A DNA stretch of 64,000 bases from Brevibacillus panacihumi W25 (GTDB taxonomy: Bacteria; Bacillota; Bacilli; Brevibacillales; Brevibacillaceae), in assembly GCF_000503775.1 (NCBI RefSeq), contig NZ_KI629782.1, positions 434,001-498,000 on the forward strand, in the 5' to 3' direction. A program made the translations under genes and the position numbers. Shown here in pieces: positions 17,126-27,308 of this stretch (positions are counted from its first letter, which is position 1; each line of letters opens with the position of its first letter). Below the pieces are notes generated by a model that worked only from the letters and a program-made list of their open reading frames with translations, was not told the origin of the DNA and searched no databases.

Positions 17126-18085
17126 TTAGTTGTATAAATGGCAGGCCGCAAAATGTCCTTTTTCGATTTCCTTCCAGACTGGCTCTTTTGCAGCGCATTC
17201 TGGCATTGCTTTCGGGCAGCGTGTACGGAAATGACAGCCGCTTGGCGGATTCATCGGGCTCGGTACATCTCCCTGCAACACGATTCGCTCGCGATTGCGC
17301 TCCACTTCCGGGTCTGGAATCGGAATGGCCGACAGCAAGGCTTGCGTGTACGGATGGAGAGGTTTTTCATACAGCGCTTCACTGTCTGCCAGCTCGACCA
17401 TTTTGCCGAGATACATGACCGCTACACGGTCGGAGATGTATTTCACCATCGACAGATCGTGGGCAATAAACATATAGGTCAGGCCCATTTTCTCCTGGAG
17501 CTGTTCAAGCAGGTTGACTACCTGTGCTTGAACCGATACATCCAGTGCAGAGATCGGCTCGTCACAGACGATAAACTTCGGTTCTACAGCCAACGCGCGG
17601 GCAATCCCGATCCGCTGGCGTTGACCACCGGAAAACTCATGCGGGAACCGGTTCATATGCTCCGGATTCAGGCTAACCAGGGAGAGAAGCTCTTGAATGC
17701 GCTCTTTGCGCTTTTGTCCGGTAGCCAGACCATGGATATCAAGCGCTTCACCGATGATGTCTCCTACTGTCATCCGCGGGTTCAAAGAAGCGTACGGATC
17801 CTGGAAGATCATCTGCATGTTGCGGCGCATCGCCTTCATTTCCTGGTTGTTCAATTTCATGATGCTTTTGCCTTCGAACAAGACATCCCCGTCGGTAGCA
17901 TCGTACAAGCGCAGAAGCGTACGTCCTGCTGTCGATTTGCCACAACCGGACTCCCCTACCACACCGAGAGTCTCGCCGCGTTTGATCTCAAAGGAGATGT
18001 CATTCACAGCTTTGAGTGTATTTTCGCCAATCGTGAAAAACTTTTTCAGATTGCGTACTTCAATTAAGGTATCTTGATTTGCCAC
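17126..18085 (-). CDS. oppF: Oligopeptide ABC transporter ATP-binding protein OppF
   Basis: A 319-residue ABC ATPase, second ATPase of an oligopeptide importer. Walker [17 protein letters not shown]-loop [18 protein letters not shown], signature [16 protein letters not shown], Walker [15 protein letters not shown] and the H-loop are complete. The C-terminal oligopeptide extension [19 protein letters not shown] has the cysteine pattern ([14 protein letters not shown]) typical of OppD/DppD type proteins, which may bind a metal cluster. It lies 16 bases after oppD and is the last gene of oppABCDF. Opp and Dpp importers cannot be told apart from sequence alone. Confidence 0.93.
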   Translation of the reverse strand: MANQDTLIEVRNLKKFFTIGENTLKAVNDISFEIKRGETLGVVGESGCGKSTAGRTLLRLYDATDGDVLFEGKSIMKLNNQEMKAMRRNMQMIFQDPYASLNPRMTVGDIIGEALDIHGLATGQKRKERIQELLSLVSLNPEHMNRFPHEFSGGQRQRIGIARALAVEPKFIVCDEPISALDVSVQAQVVNLLEQLQEKMGLTYMFIAHDLSMVKYISDRVAVMYLGKMVELADSEALYEKPLHPYTQALLSAIPIPDPEVERNRERIVLQGDVPSPMNPPSGCHFRTRCPKAMPECAAKEPVWKEIEKGHFAACHLYN

Positions 18086-18101
18086 TGTATAACCCTCCCT
18101 C

Positions 18102-19097
18102 TTACGATCCTGAGCGGTTCTGAGCTAGCGGATGCTGCAACCAGCAAGCTGTACGCTGCGTGGAACTTACGTCGTTCAATTCAGGATCCATCTCCTGACA
18201 TACACGCATCGCAGATTCGCAGCGAGCCGTAAATCCGCATCCTGTCGGTGGACGCAAGAGATCTGGCGGTGTACCGAAGATCGGTGTCAACGGCTCATCC
18301 CGATTCAGGTCCAGACGCGGCACCGAACGAAGCAATCCTTTGGTATACGGGTGTTGCGGGTTGTAGAAGATGTCATCTACCGTCCCTGTTTCAATGACTT
18401 TACCAGCGTACATGACGATGACGCGTTCGCACATTTCGGCGACAACACCCAGATCATGCGTAATCAGAATAATGGATGTACCCATTTTTTTCTGCAGGTC
18501 TTTCATCAAATCCAAAATCTGAGCCTGAATCGTCACATCAAGGGCTGTGGTCGGCTCATCCGCAATCAACAGCTTAGGCGAGCAAGCCAGCGCGATCGCG
18601 ATCATGGCACGTTGCCGCATCCCACCGGAAAATTCGTGCGGATACTGTTCGATACGCTTTTCGGGTTGCGGGATTCCCACCAGCTCGAGCAGCTCGATCG
18701 CCCGGTTGCGAGCGTCTGTGCGTGACATGTTCTGGTGTTTAATCAATCCCTCAGTGATCTGGTTCCCAATCGTCATGGTTGGATTGAGAGATGTCATCGG
18801 GTCCTGGAAAATCATCCCGATGTCTTTCCCGCGGATCGCTTCCATTTCCTTATTTGATTTGTTTACAAGATTTTCGCCATTGAAAAGGATTTCTCCTTTT
18901 TTAATATCTCCCGGAGGCATCGGAATCAATTTCATCAGAGATTGTGCCGTAACGGATTTACCGCAGCCCGACTCCCCTACAATCGCAACCGCTTCTCCGC
19001 GATTGACGTGAAAATTAACACCGCGAACAGCTTTTACTTCTCCCGCATAAGTGTGGAAGGAGACATGCAGGTCTTTGACATCAAGTATACGTTCCAT
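18102..19097 (-). CDS. oppD: Oligopeptide ABC transporter ATP-binding protein OppD
   Basis: A 331-residue ABC ATPase, partner of OppF. Walker [17 protein letters not shown]-loop [15 protein letters not shown], signature [16 protein letters not shown] and Walker [17 protein letters not shown] are all intact. The C-terminal extension [18 protein letters not shown] carries the cysteines of the oligopeptide-import subfamily. It forms a heterodimer with OppF on the OppB-OppC membrane pair and powers peptide uptake. It sits 14 bases after oppC. Length is normal. Confidence 0.93.
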   Translation of the reverse strand: MERILDVKDLHVSFHTYAGEVKAVRGVNFHVNRGEAVAIVGESGCGKSVTAQSLMKLIPMPPGDIKKGEILFNGENLVNKSNKEMEAIRGKDIGMIFQDPMTSLNPTMTIGNQITEGLIKHQNMSRTDARNRAIELLELVGIPQPEKRIEQYPHEFSGGMRQRAMIAIALACSPKLLIADEPTTALDVTIQAQILDLMKDLQKKMGTSIILITHDLGVVAEMCERVIVMYAGKVIETGTVDDIFYNPQHPYTKGLLRSVPRLDLNRDEPLTPIFGTPPDLLRPPTGCGFTARCESAMRVCQEMDPELNDVSSTQRTACWLQHPLAQNRSGS

Positions 19098-19111
19098 TAT
19101 GATCTTCCCTC

Positions 19112-20029
19112 CTATTTCCGCAGGCGTGGGTCTACTGCGTCGCGCAGACCGTCACCGAACAAGTTGAATGCCAAGATCGTAATCGAAATAAACACTGCCG
19201 GGAACATCAACCTCCATGGGAAGTACTTCATCGCCGGCAAGCCCTCAGAAGACATCGTGCCCCATGAAGCGATCGGTGCTGCAACCCCCAAACCAATGAA
19301 GGAAAGGAAGGATTCCGCAAAAATCGCATTTGGCACGGTCAAGCTCAAGGTAACGATGATCGGACCGAGAGCATTAGGAATCAAGTGCTTGAAGATGAGA
19401 CGACTGCTATTCGCACCCAGTGAACGAGCCGCGAGGACAAATTCCTGTGATTTCAGCTGCAAGATCTGCCCGCGAACGATCCGCGCCATCCCGATCCATC
19501 CCGTGATGGTCAAGGCGATAATAATGGTCGTCACCCCTGGTTCTAACACAACCATGAGCAAAATAACAACGAGAAGATATGGAATGGCAAACAAAATATC
19601 GGCGATACGCATCATGATCTCATCCACTTTGCCGCCATAAAATCCTGCAATTCCACCCCAGATTACGCCGATAATCAAGTCGATCAAAGCGGCAAAAATC
19701 CCTACTTCCAAGGAAATTCTCGCACCATGCCAGATACGGACAAAAATATCGCGGCCGAGGTCGTCTGTACCAAACCAGTGTTCAGCAGAGGGTTTTTGGT
19801 TCTTTCCTGCCAGATTCGTCGTAAAATAATCATTGTTGGTCATCATTGGCACGAAGATCGCGCAAAGAATCAAAGCAATAATGAAAATCATGGAAACCAT
19901 CGCAACCTTGTTCATTCTCAGGCGGCGCCATACGTCAGCCCAGAATGAAAGGCTAGGACGCTTGATGGCTTCTGATTGACGGAGGTCAACGGAAATTGGC
20001 TCAAAATGCTCTTTACTCAATTGCATCAT
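19112..20029 (-). CDS. oppC: Oligopeptide ABC transporter permease OppC
   Basis: A 305-residue membrane permease. It has an N-terminal helix at about 40-60 and an extracytoplasmic stretch with HWFGTDDLGRDIFVRIWHGAR, typical of OppC/DppC. Five more helices carry the cytoplasmic EAA loop (FVLAARSLGANSSRLIFKHLIPNA). It pairs with OppB to form the peptide channel. Two adjacent ATGs open the frame; the gene follows oppB by 3 bases, so translation is likely coupled. Confidence 0.94.
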   Translation of the reverse strand: MMQLSKEHFEPISVDLRQSEAIKRPSLSFWADVWRRLRMNKVAMVSMIFIIALILCAIFVPMMTNNDYFTTNLAGKNQKPSAEHWFGTDDLGRDIFVRIWHGARISLEVGIFAALIDLIIGVIWGGIAGFYGGKVDEIMMRIADILFAIPYLLVVILLMVVLEPGVTTIIIALTITGWIGMARIVRGQILQLKSQEFVLAARSLGANSSRLIFKHLIPNALGPIIVTLSLTVPNAIFAESFLSFIGLGVAAPIASWGTMSSEGLPAMKYFPWRLMFPAVFISITILAFNLFGDGLRDAVDPRLRK

Positions 20030-20032
20030 TCA

Positions 20033-20965
20033 TTACTCCCTTCCTGCGTCTGCCAGCTTGATCCGTGGGTCTACAAGGGTGTACGCGATATCGACGATCA
20101 GAATCATGACAACGAGAATGATCGAGTAGAATACCGTCGTACCCATAATGACTGTATAGTCACGGTTGGTAATGGAGAGTACGAATTCGCGTCCCAAACC
20201 AGGAACCCCGAAGATACGCTCGATTACAAATGCCCCTGTCAAAATGTTGGCAACGAGTGGGCCCAGGTAAGTAATGACCGGCAACAAAGCATTGCGGATC
20301 GCGTGTTTCACGGTAATGGTTACGGTATGCAAACCTTTTGCCTTCGCCGTCTTGATGTAGTCTTGACCCAGTACCTCAATCATGTTGGAACGAGTCAAGC
20401 GTGCGATAAACGCCAATGGTGATGCAGCCAAGGCCAAGGATGGAAGAACTGTATAGGAAAAGCCTTCCCATTTCGCAATCGGGAAGAGGCCCCATTGAAT
20501 CGCGAAGAAATACTGAAGGAATGATGCCAAGATAAAGCCGGGAACGGATAAGCCGAGAACTGCTATGACCATCGCCGTGTAATCTTGCCATTTATTATGT
20601 TTGAGCGCCGCTATGACCCCGAGGATAATTCCGCCGAAAATGGCTATAATGAGCGCTTGAAGCCCCAAGTGCGCCGATACCGGGAAACCTCGATTAATCA
20701 TTTGATTAACAGTTGAGGATTTCTCTGTAAAGGAAGGCCCCAGATCCCAGGTAATTACCCCTTTCAGATAGTTCAGATACTGTTCATGCAGCGGCAGGTC
20801 AAGCTTGTATTTCGCCTCAAGTGCTTTTTTAATTTCCTCAGGAACATTTTTCTCTGATGTAAATGGGCCGCCCGGTACTGCCTGCATAATAAAGAAGGTG
20901 GCCGTTACGATCAGAAAAAGCGAAATGAGCATAAAGATGATACGCTTACCAAGATAACGGATCAA
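20033..20965 (-). CDS. oppB: Oligopeptide ABC transporter permease OppB
   Basis: A 310-residue permease with six predicted transmembrane helices. The N-terminus MIRYLGKRIIFMLISLFLIVTATFFI is typical of OppB. The EAA loop is DYIKTAKAKGLHTVTITVKHAIRNALLPV. It forms the translocation path with OppC. A 311-base gap with several hairpins separates it from oppA upstream, so the stoichiometry of binding protein to permease may be set there. oppC follows at once. Confidence 0.94.
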   Translation of the reverse strand: MIRYLGKRIIFMLISLFLIVTATFFIMQAVPGGPFTSEKNVPEEIKKALEAKYKLDLPLHEQYLNYLKGVITWDLGPSFTEKSSTVNQMINRGFPVSAHLGLQALIIAIFGGIILGVIAALKHNKWQDYTAMVIAVLGLSVPGFILASFLQYFFAIQWGLFPIAKWEGFSYTVLPSLALAASPLAFIARLTRSNMIEVLGQDYIKTAKAKGLHTVTITVKHAIRNALLPVITYLGPLVANILTGAFVIERIFGVPGLGREFVLSITNRDYTVIMGTTVFYSIILVVMILIVDIAYTLVDPRIKLADAGRE

Positions 20966-21276
20966 CTAACTTACCCCCTTAACGGTTTCTGTGAAAAACG
21001 TCGAGATGTTTTTCATAAAAGTAAACCTGACCGCTTGCGGTCACAAAACGATCTCAGCCGTTTTGTATGCTTTCACGTCCCATCTTTACACTGCGGACGT
21101 TTATGGACACAGTGCAAAAATCGGCTGTGTAAATAACCCGTAAATGAACTCTTGCGAAAAGCTTTCTCTCTCTATTTGGCTTATTAGCCCATTCTCTATC
21201 GGAAGAGTCGGCATAAGATAAGGTATATGGAAGGCCATATACCTTATCCTCGCCAAACTCAATTCCTTTGTATCAA
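20966..21276 (-). other. oppA-oppB intercistronic region with three hairpins
   Basis: This 311-base gap has no gene. Its features are a perfect 14-base-pair inverted repeat at 21217-21248, CAAAACG...CGTTTTG at 21044-21065 and GACCGC-TT-GCGGTC at 21029-21042. The first hairpin lacks a T run on either strand. The region most likely processes or attenuates the opp message so that more OppA than permease is made; a separate oppB promoter is also possible. Confidence 0.6.
21217..21248 (-). repeat. Perfect 14-bp inverted repeat after oppA
   Basis: GATAAGGTATATGG, a 4-base loop, then CCATATACCTTATC. It lies about 29 bases past the oppA stop and would form a very stable RNA 3-prime end, protecting oppA mRNA. 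There is no T tract, so it is not a standard terminator. Confidence 0.75.
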
Positions 21277-22938
21277 TTACTCAACGTAAGCCCATTTCCA
21301 GTCTACGTCGCCAAGGCCAGTAATTTGTACGCCTTTGACGCTTTCGTTTTGCACCCAGCTTTGTGTATAGAAGTAGATTGGCGCGATCGGCATTTCATCC
21401 ATGAGCACTTGCTCTGCATCTGCCAGAATCTTTTTGCGCTTGTCCATATCCATTTCCAGTGCAGACTGGTTCAGGAGTTCCTTGAACTTCGGATGCTCCC
21501 AGCGAGTATCGTTGTTTCCGCCGTATTTATCCTTGTACAGCTCGAGGAAGTTGATTGGGTCGTTGAAGTCACCCAGCCATCCCATACGACCGATTTGGAA
21601 GTTCCCTTCGTGCATGTCTTCGAGGTAAACTTTCCACTCTTTGTTCTCCAGCTTTACTTCTACGCCAAGATTTTTCTTCCATTGGTCTTGAATCGCTTCG
21701 GCAATTTTTTTGTGGCCTTCCGAAGTATTGTAAGACAAGGTGATCGGCGGCAGGCTGGTGATTCCCAGCTCTTGCATACCTTCCTCGAGAAGTTTTTTCG
21801 CTGTCTCGAGATCGTTGTCTTTGAAGTATCCGTCTTTGTTCAACGCCATGGATGGAGGAACTGCTCCAGTCGCAGGGAGTTGGCCCGCTTGAAGGATATT
21901 GTCGATCAACGATACGCGATCGATCGAATAAGTGAAGGCTTTCCGGATCTTCACGTTGTTGAATGGCGCTTTTTCTGTATTGAATTTGTACCAGTACGTA
22001 CCAGCGATCGGCTGAGTGGTCATTTTGCCAGAATCTTTCAATGCAGGGATCGCATCTGTCGGCAGGGCGCTTGTCGGAGCACCTGCCCAGTCCAACTCGC
22101 CATTTTCAAACATGGACAATTCTGTATTTTCGTCTTCTACCATCGAGAATTCGATTTTTTCCAGCTTCACGCTGTCTTTGTCCCAATAATTCTCGTTCTT
22201 AACCAGCGTGATTTTGCTTTTGTGCTCCCACAGCTCCATTTTGAACGGACCGTTACCTACGTGTGTTGCTGCTTCAGCTGCCCATTTTTCATTGGCTTCA
22301 TGTACTTTTTGGTTGATTGGGAAGTAGGTACGGAATGCGAGCAGCTCCAGGAAGAATGGAGTTGGATTTTCCAGCTTCACTTCCAGCGTTTTGTCGTCGA
22401 GTGCCTTCACGCCAACTTCGTCAAGCTTTGCTTCGCCTTTGTTCGCTTTTTCTGCATTTTTCAAATAGTACAGTTGATATGCATAGTTGGAAGCTGTTTT
22501 TGGATCCAAGACACGCTTCCATGCAAATTCAAAGTCATGTGCAGTAACAGGGTCGCCATTGCTCCATTTGTGATCACGGATCTTGAATGTGTAAGTAAGC
22601 AGGTCGTCAGATACAGTGTAGCTCTCAGCAGCTGCCACTTCTGGTTTGTCTTTTACGATCCTTGTCAGACCATCGAAGGTTGCCAGAATGATCGCTCCGG
22701 ATGTGGTATCCTCAGCGAGACCCGGGTCAGCCGTCGGCGGCTCGGAGTGGAGGTTAAAACGCAGTACTTGTGGCTTCGCTTCTGCCGCAGGCGCTGGTGT
22801 CTCTGTCGTTGTACCTGTATTCCCTGCCGGCTGCTGCGCAGGCGGTGTAGCTGTTTGTTGTCCACCTGAGCAACCAGCCAATGCCGTTCCCAATACTGCC
22901 AATGAACTTACTACTGCAAATACGCTCTTTTTCAACAC
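21277..22938 (-). CDS. oppA: Oligopeptide-binding lipoprotein OppA
   Basis: A 553-residue extracellular solute-binding protein (family 5). The signal peptide ends in the lipobox ALAGC, so Cys22 or so is lipidated and anchors it to the membrane. A low-complexity Gln/Pro/Thr linker (to about residue 53) precedes the binding domain, with RFNLHSEPPTADPGLAEDTTSGAI and later SIDRVSLIDNILQAGQLPATGAVPP, typical of OppA. It captures peptides for OppBCDF. GTG and TTG starts are adjacent (codons 1 and 2) behind GGGGG; either is possible. Confidence 0.94.
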   Translation of the reverse strand: MLKKSVFAVVSSLAVLGTALAGCSGGQQTATPPAQQPAGNTGTTTETPAPAAEAKPQVLRFNLHSEPPTADPGLAEDTTSGAIILATFDGLTRIVKDKPEVAAAESYTVSDDLLTYTFKIRDHKWSNGDPVTAHDFEFAWKRVLDPKTASNYAYQLYYLKNAEKANKGEAKLDEVGVKALDDKTLEVKLENPTPFFLELLAFRTYFPINQKVHEANEKWAAEAATHVGNGPFKMELWEHKSKITLVKNENYWDKDSVKLEKIEFSMVEDENTELSMFENGELDWAGAPTSALPTDAIPALKDSGKMTTQPIAGTYWYKFNTEKAPFNNVKIRKAFTYSIDRVSLIDNILQAGQLPATGAVPPSMALNKDGYFKDNDLETAKKLLEEGMQELGITSLPPITLSYNTSEGHKKIAEAIQDQWKKNLGVEVKLENKEWKVYLEDMHEGNFQIGRMGWLGDFNDPINFLELYKDKYGGNNDTRWEHPKFKELLNQSALEMDMDKRKKILADAEQVLMDEMPIAPIYFYTQSWVQNESVKGVQITGLGDVDWKWAYVE

Positions 22939-23049
22939 AATTACCCCCAGTACGTTTTTCTTTATTTGTCTCTTTTCAGAAAACAGCGAACGAAAAAAAG
23001 AACAATACGCGAAACAAGCGTGACTTCAGCCTGGAGGCATCAACCCCTT

Positions 23050-23520
23050 TCATTGCAATGTCACATCGTCATCCTGAACGAAAGAGAAGGAATCCTTGTA
23101 CTGCTTGAGTTCGAGTGAAACATCAGCAGACACAATTCCTTCAATTTGAGAGAGTCGCTCGTTGACGAACGTGATAAGCTCATCATTGCTATGGAAACAC
23201 GCTTGGATGATCAAGTCGTGCTTACCGCTAAAAGAGCCCACAAACCGGACGGCAGAAAATTTGCTCAACTCTTCAGCAACTTTTATCTGCGATCCAAGCC
23301 TGGTGGTTAACCCGATGATTGCCTGCACGTGTAAGCCTAACTTTTCGGGGTCTGGATGAATAATGAACTGAAAAACACCGTCTTGCAATAGGCGGGTGAT
23401 TCTGGCTCGTATCGTACCTTCACTTACCCCAAGCTGATGGGCAATTTCAGTGTAAGGAATGCGGCCATCTTCCTGGAGGATCTGCAGGATCTGCTTGTCA
23501 ACATGGTCCAGCTTTTTCAT
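23050..23520 (-). CDS. Lrp/AsnC family transcriptional regulator
   Basis: A 156-residue Lrp-type regulator. The N-terminal helix-turn-helix is VDKQILQILQEDGRIPYTEIAHQLGVSEGTIRARITRL, followed by the RAM ligand-binding domain (VGSFSGKHDLIIQACFHSNDELITFV). Such proteins sense amino acids and control transport or metabolism. It is codirectional with oppA and ends 111 bases before it, so the opp operon is a plausible target, but this is inference. The nearest GGAGG is 19 bases from the ATG with an in-frame stop between, so the start lacks a good binding site; weak or leaderless translation is possible. Confidence 0.88.
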   Translation of the reverse strand: MKKLDHVDKQILQILQEDGRIPYTEIAHQLGVSEGTIRARITRLLQDGVFQFIIHPDPEKLGLHVQAIIGLTTRLGSQIKVAEELSKFSAVRFVGSFSGKHDLIIQACFHSNDELITFVNERLSQIEGIVSADVSLELKQYKDSFSFVQDDDVTLQ

Positions 23521-23832
23521 AGATACGAATTTTTAAGAACCTCCATCCTTTTTTTACGAAATTCGAAAAAAACTTTCATATTCGTTTGTTACAATAAAAG
23601 TAATCGGAAATGATAGCGGTGTCAACGAAATTTGACAAGTAGAATAATAAAATATTATAAAGAGCATCCTAACAATAAAAAAAATTTTATAAAACTGCTC
23701 AAAAGTATACTTCTATTGAATATGAAAAACCAATTTTGATCAATATATTTTTTCCGAAAAAATACTTCCAACCGATGCCAAATGAGAGGGATTTCCGAAG
23801 AAATCCCCTCATTTATTTGAAAACCTCTGTGG
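23521..23832. other. AT-rich intergenic region upstream of the Lrp-type gene
   Basis: A 312-base gap, much richer in A and T than its surroundings (runs such as AATAAAATATTATAAAG). It carries the pdp terminator at one end and the regulator leader at the other. No open frame with a binding site and no riboswitch-like fold was recognised. It may hold the promoter and autoregulatory sites of the Lrp-type gene. Confidence 0.6.
23778..23817 (-). terminator. Terminator after pdp
   Basis: The minus strand has AAATGAGGGGATTTC, a TTCG tetraloop closed by C-G, then GAAATCCCTCTCATTT. The stable UUCG loop shows that the minus strand is the transcribed one. The T tract is short. Confidence 0.75.
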
Positions 23833-25137
23833 TTACTCCACAATTTTATAGATCAACGCTTGCTTCTCAGGCGGCTGCTGCGCGATCAAAAAGGCATCTT
23901 GCATCGCTTCCAGGGCGCTTCTCAACAGCGTCTCCTGATTGGCGTGAATTGTAGCCAAAGGCTCCCCCGCCGTCACTTGATCTCCGCGCTTTTTGTGCAG
24001 GACAATCCCTACAGCCAGGTCAATCGGCATGTCTTTCGTCTGTCTGCCTGCGCCCAGCACGACAGAAGCATGGCCGATCGCCTCTGCATCAATCTCTGCG
24101 ACATAGCCGTCCTCTTTGGCTAGGATGGCATGCAAAATCTGCGCCTGCGGAAGCTTTTCCGGGCTGTATACCTCGTCTTTGACTCCACCTTGCGCTTCTA
24201 CCATCTCTGCCAGTTTGTCAACAGCCTTGCCGGAAGCTATGATTTCTAGAAGCTTCTGGCGTCCTTCTTCTACAGAGGAGACAAGGCCCCCAAGCACAAG
24301 CATCCGCGAGCCGATCGCCAGAGCCAGTTCTGTCAGATCTTCGGGACCTTTGCCTGCCAGGGTTTCGATCGCTTCCTTGACTTCCAGGGCATTGCCCACA
24401 GCGAAGCCAAGCGGCTGGTTCATGTCGCTGATGACCGCCACCGTTTTACGTCCCACCTGGCTGCCGATCTCCACCATCGCGCGGGCAAGTGTCTCCGCCT
24501 GCTCCAAGCTCTTCATGAAAGCTCCCTTGCCTACTTTTACGTCGAGCAGGATCGCGTCCGCGCCTGCCGCAATTTTTTTGGACATGATGGAGCTCGCGAT
24601 CAATGGCACCGCTTCTACTGTCGCCGTGACGTCACGCAGGGCGTAGAGCTTCTTGTCAGCAGGCGTGAGATTGCCGGATTGACCGATGACCGAGACGCCA
24701 ATGTCGCGAACCTGCTGTAAAAATTGCTCCCGTGAGCGTTCCACTTGAAAACCCGTGAAGGATTCCAGCTTGTCGATTGTCCCGCCTGAATAGCCCAGGC
24801 CTCTGCCTGACATTTTGGCGACGGGTATCCCTGCAGCAGCGACCAGCGGGGCGACGACCAAAGTAATCTTGTCCCCCACTCCGCCTGTGCTGTGCTTGTC
24901 AACCTTCATTCCGGGAAGCGAGCTCAGATCAAGCTGCTCCCCGGAACCCGCCATCGCCAATGTCAAATCTCCCGTCTCCCGAGCTGTCATGCCGCGAAAC
25001 AGGACCGCCATCGCCCAAGCGGACATCTGGTAATCCGGAATGCTTCCGTCCGTGTAACCCGTGACGAGGAAACGAATCTCTTCTGTCGACAGTTCTCCGC
25101 CATCCCTTTTCTTGGCAATGATATCCACCATACGCAT
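23833..25137 (-). CDS. pdp: Pyrimidine-nucleoside phosphorylase
   Basis: A 434-residue phosphorylase that splits uridine, deoxyuridine or thymidine with phosphate into base and (deoxy)ribose-1-phosphate. The signature is [16 protein letters not shown] (one conservative change from the usual T/A); [12 protein letters not shown] binds phosphate. The start [13 protein letters not shown] at 25137 matches the Bacillus protein and has GGAGGG 8 bases upstream. It is last in deoB-punA-pdp, so the sugar phosphate made here feeds DeoB. Length is normal. Confidence 0.95.
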   Translation of the reverse strand: MRMVDIIAKKRDGGELSTEEIRFLVTGYTDGSIPDYQMSAWAMAVLFRGMTARETGDLTLAMAGSGEQLDLSSLPGMKVDKHSTGGVGDKITLVVAPLVAAAGIPVAKMSGRGLGYSGGTIDKLESFTGFQVERSREQFLQQVRDIGVSVIGQSGNLTPADKKLYALRDVTATVEAVPLIASSIMSKKIAAGADAILLDVKVGKGAFMKSLEQAETLARAMVEIGSQVGRKTVAVISDMNQPLGFAVGNALEVKEAIETLAGKGPEDLTELALAIGSRMLVLGGLVSSVEEGRQKLLEIIASGKAVDKLAEMVEAQGGVKDEVYSPEKLPQAQILHAILAKEDGYVAEIDAEAIGHASVVLGAGRQTKDMPIDLAVGIVLHKKRGDQVTAGEPLATIHANQETLLRSALEAMQDAFLIAQQPPEKQALIYKIVE

Positions 25138-25159
25138 GGGTATATCCCTCCGCTCTTCC

Positions 25160-25969
25160 TTACAGCTTCGCAATAACTCCTTGCACGAGCGACAGGAACT
25201 GCGCCTTCACGCGCTCTGTTGTCGCCATAACCTCTTCATGCGACAGCGGCTGTTCCAGAATTCCAGCAGCCATGTTGCTGATGCAGGAGATCCCCAGAAC
25301 TTTTACATTCATGTGGCGGGCGACGATTACTTCCGGAACGGTCGACATCCCGACCGCATCTGCTCCCAAAGTACGCAGCATGCGAATTTCCGCCGGAGTC
25401 TCATAGCTTGGTCCCAAGAGACCTACGTAGACACCCTCTTGCAGGTTGATGCCCAACTCGGCTGCCACGTTCTTCGCAAGCTGGCGCAGTTCTTTGGAAT
25501 AGGCTTCTGACATATCGGGAAAACGAGTTCCCATTGTCTCGTCATTTGGCCCGATCAACGGATTGCGCGCAGTCAGGTTGATGTGGTCAGCAATCAGCAT
25601 CAGGTTGCCTTCCCCATAGCTCTCGTTGATGCCGCCAGCCGCGTTGGTGATGACCATGGTCTCTACACCCAAGAACTTCATGACGCGGATCGGAAATACA
25701 ACCGCATCCAAGTCATGGCCTTCGTAAAAGTGGAAACGTCCTTGCATCGCGACGACCTGCTTGCCTTGCAGCTTCCCAATCACCAGTTGGCCTTTGTGCC
25801 CTGCGACTGTCGACTTGGTAAACCCGGGAATCTCATCGTAGGGGATGACGACCGGATTTTCGATTTCATCTGCCAATACTCCCAAGCCGGAGCCCAGTAC
25901 CAAACCAATGGTTGGTTTTTCCGTTACCTTCGGTTGAATATACGCGACTGCATCCTGAACATTTGCCAA
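25160..25969 (-). CDS. punA: Purine-nucleoside phosphorylase
   Basis: A 269-residue trimeric-type purine nucleoside phosphorylase (B. subtilis PupG type), acting on guanosine, inosine and their deoxy forms. Motifs are [36 protein letters not shown] and [16 protein letters not shown], then [15 protein letters not shown] and [15 protein letters not shown] place the start at TTG 25969 (8 bases from AGGAG) rather than GTG 25978, which is too close to that site. It lies between deoB and pdp in a nucleoside salvage operon. Confidence 0.95.
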   Translation of the reverse strand: MANVQDAVAYIQPKVTEKPTIGLVLGSGLGVLADEIENPVVIPYDEIPGFTKSTVAGHKGQLVIGKLQGKQVVAMQGRFHFYEGHDLDAVVFPIRVMKFLGVETMVITNAAGGINESYGEGNLMLIADHINLTARNPLIGPNDETMGTRFPDMSEAYSKELRQLAKNVAAELGINLQEGVYVGLLGPSYETPAEIRMLRTLGADAVGMSTVPEVIVARHMNVKVLGISCISNMAAGILEQPLSHEEVMATTERVKAQFLSLVQGVIAKL

Positions 25970-26013
25970 GTGAAACACTCCTCTTCTTTATTATGTCTGC
26001 AGAATAATACGAT

Positions 26014-27186
26014 CTAGATCTTTTTCAAAAAGCTTTCCCCGATGGCAGGAGCTTCGACGCCGAAGTTGTCTGCAATCGTCGCACCGACATCTGCGAAGGT
26101 TTGCCGGATGCCCAAGTCGCTTCCCGCATCCATCTGCTTGTGGTAGACAAGAAGCGGCACATACTCACGGGTGTGGTCCGTTCCATGATGCGTCGGATCA
26201 TTCCCGTGATCCGCCGTAATGATCAACAGGTCATTCTCCTGCAAGGCAGACAAAAGCTCGGGTACACGGGCATCAAATTCCATCAAGGCCTGCCCATAGC
26301 CCTGCGGATCACGGCGATGGCCGTATTTTGCATCGAAGTCGACGAGATTCACAAAGCTGAGACCAGTAAACTCCTCTTTCATGGTCGCCAGCATTTGGTC
26401 GACCCCATCCATGTTGTCCTTCGTGCGAATGGCCCGGGTAACTCCCTCATCTGCGTAGATATCGCTGATTTTGCCGATTGCGATGGAAGCGAGGCCTGCA
26501 TCTTGCAATCGGTTCATGACGGTTGGGGCAAATGGTTTGACCGAGTAGTCATGGCGGTTGGAGGTACGGGTGAAGCTGCCCGGCTTCCCGACAAACGGTC
26601 TGGCGATAACCCGTGTGACGGCATACTCGTCACGCAATGTCAATTCTCGGGCTACCTCGCAAATCCGGTACAACTCCTCTAACGGAATGACCTCCTCGTG
26701 AGCAGCGATCTGAAATACGCTGTCCGCAGAGGTGTAGACGATGACATTGCCGGTCTCCATGTGTTCTTCGCCCAGTTCGTCCAGAATGTCGGTCCCGGAG
26801 GCAACTTTGTTGCCAAGAACCTTGCGTCCGATCCGCTCCTCGAACTCTGCGATCAGCTCCGCTGGAAATCCGTCCGGATACGTATTGAATGGAACCGCTA
26901 CATGCAGCCCCATGATTTCCCAATGTCCTGTAGTCGTGTCCTTGCCCATGGAGATTTCCTGCATCTTGCCGTAATGCGCCTGCGGATTGGCTACGGCAGG
27001 CATGTTGTGCAGCGGCGCGATATTCGCCAGGCCCAATTTTTCCAGATTGGGCATCCGAAAGCCCTCCACGCGCTGCGCAATATGTCCGAGCGTGTGGGCG
27101 CCTTCATCCCGAAACCGTGGAGCATCCGGCAGTTCGCCGATACCCACACTGTCCATCACGATTAAAAACACGCGAGAAAAACGCAA
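26014..27186 (-). CDS. deoB: Phosphopentomutase
   Basis: A 390-residue metal-dependent mutase of the alkaline phosphatase superfamily that converts (deoxy)ribose-1-phosphate to the 5-phosphate. [12 protein letters not shown] near the start and [14 protein letters not shown] (with the phosphorylated Thr) are typical, and [24 protein letters not shown] supplies metal ligands. The start is TTG with AGGAGG 8 bases upstream. It is the first gene of deoB-punA-pdp. It links nucleoside breakdown to the pentose phosphate pathway. All residues expected for the two-metal site appear to be present. Confidence 0.96.
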   Translation of the reverse strand: MRFSRVFLIVMDSVGIGELPDAPRFRDEGAHTLGHIAQRVEGFRMPNLEKLGLANIAPLHNMPAVANPQAHYGKMQEISMGKDTTTGHWEIMGLHVAVPFNTYPDGFPAELIAEFEERIGRKVLGNKVASGTDILDELGEEHMETGNVIVYTSADSVFQIAAHEEVIPLEELYRICEVARELTLRDEYAVTRVIARPFVGKPGSFTRTSNRHDYSVKPFAPTVMNRLQDAGLASIAIGKISDIYADEGVTRAIRTKDNMDGVDQMLATMKEEFTGLSFVNLVDFDAKYGHRRDPQGYGQALMEFDARVPELLSALQENDLLIITADHGNDPTHHGTDHTREYVPLLVYHKQMDAGSDLGIRQTFADVGATIADNFGVEAPAIGESFLKKI

Positions 27187-27259
27187 TTGTAACGCCTCCT
27201 AGTCAAAAAAGGATTGTCTGCCCGCTTAGGTCGTCAGACGTCTGACCTGCTGTGTAAAA

Positions 27260-27290
27260 GTTGGCTCCGTCCGGAATGCGACGGAGTAAA
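27260..27290 (-). terminator. Probable terminator after xerD
   Basis: The minus strand has CTCCGTC, an 8-base loop, then GACGGAG, followed by CCAACTTTTAC. The T tract is displaced by four bases, so termination may be partial, with read-through into deoB. Confidence 0.5.
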
Positions 27291-27308
27291 GGAATTCAGA
27301 TGATGTTT

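Noticed and set aside
21268-22869. A 533-codon plus-strand frame across oppA
   Set aside because: Shadow of oppA, rich in Cys, Phe and His from reverse-complement codon bias; no sensible domain.
27225-27250. AGGTC..GTCAGACGTCTGAC palindrome near xerD as a dif site
   Set aside because: dif sites are 28 bases with a specific core; this short palindrome does not match, and xerD need not lie at dif.
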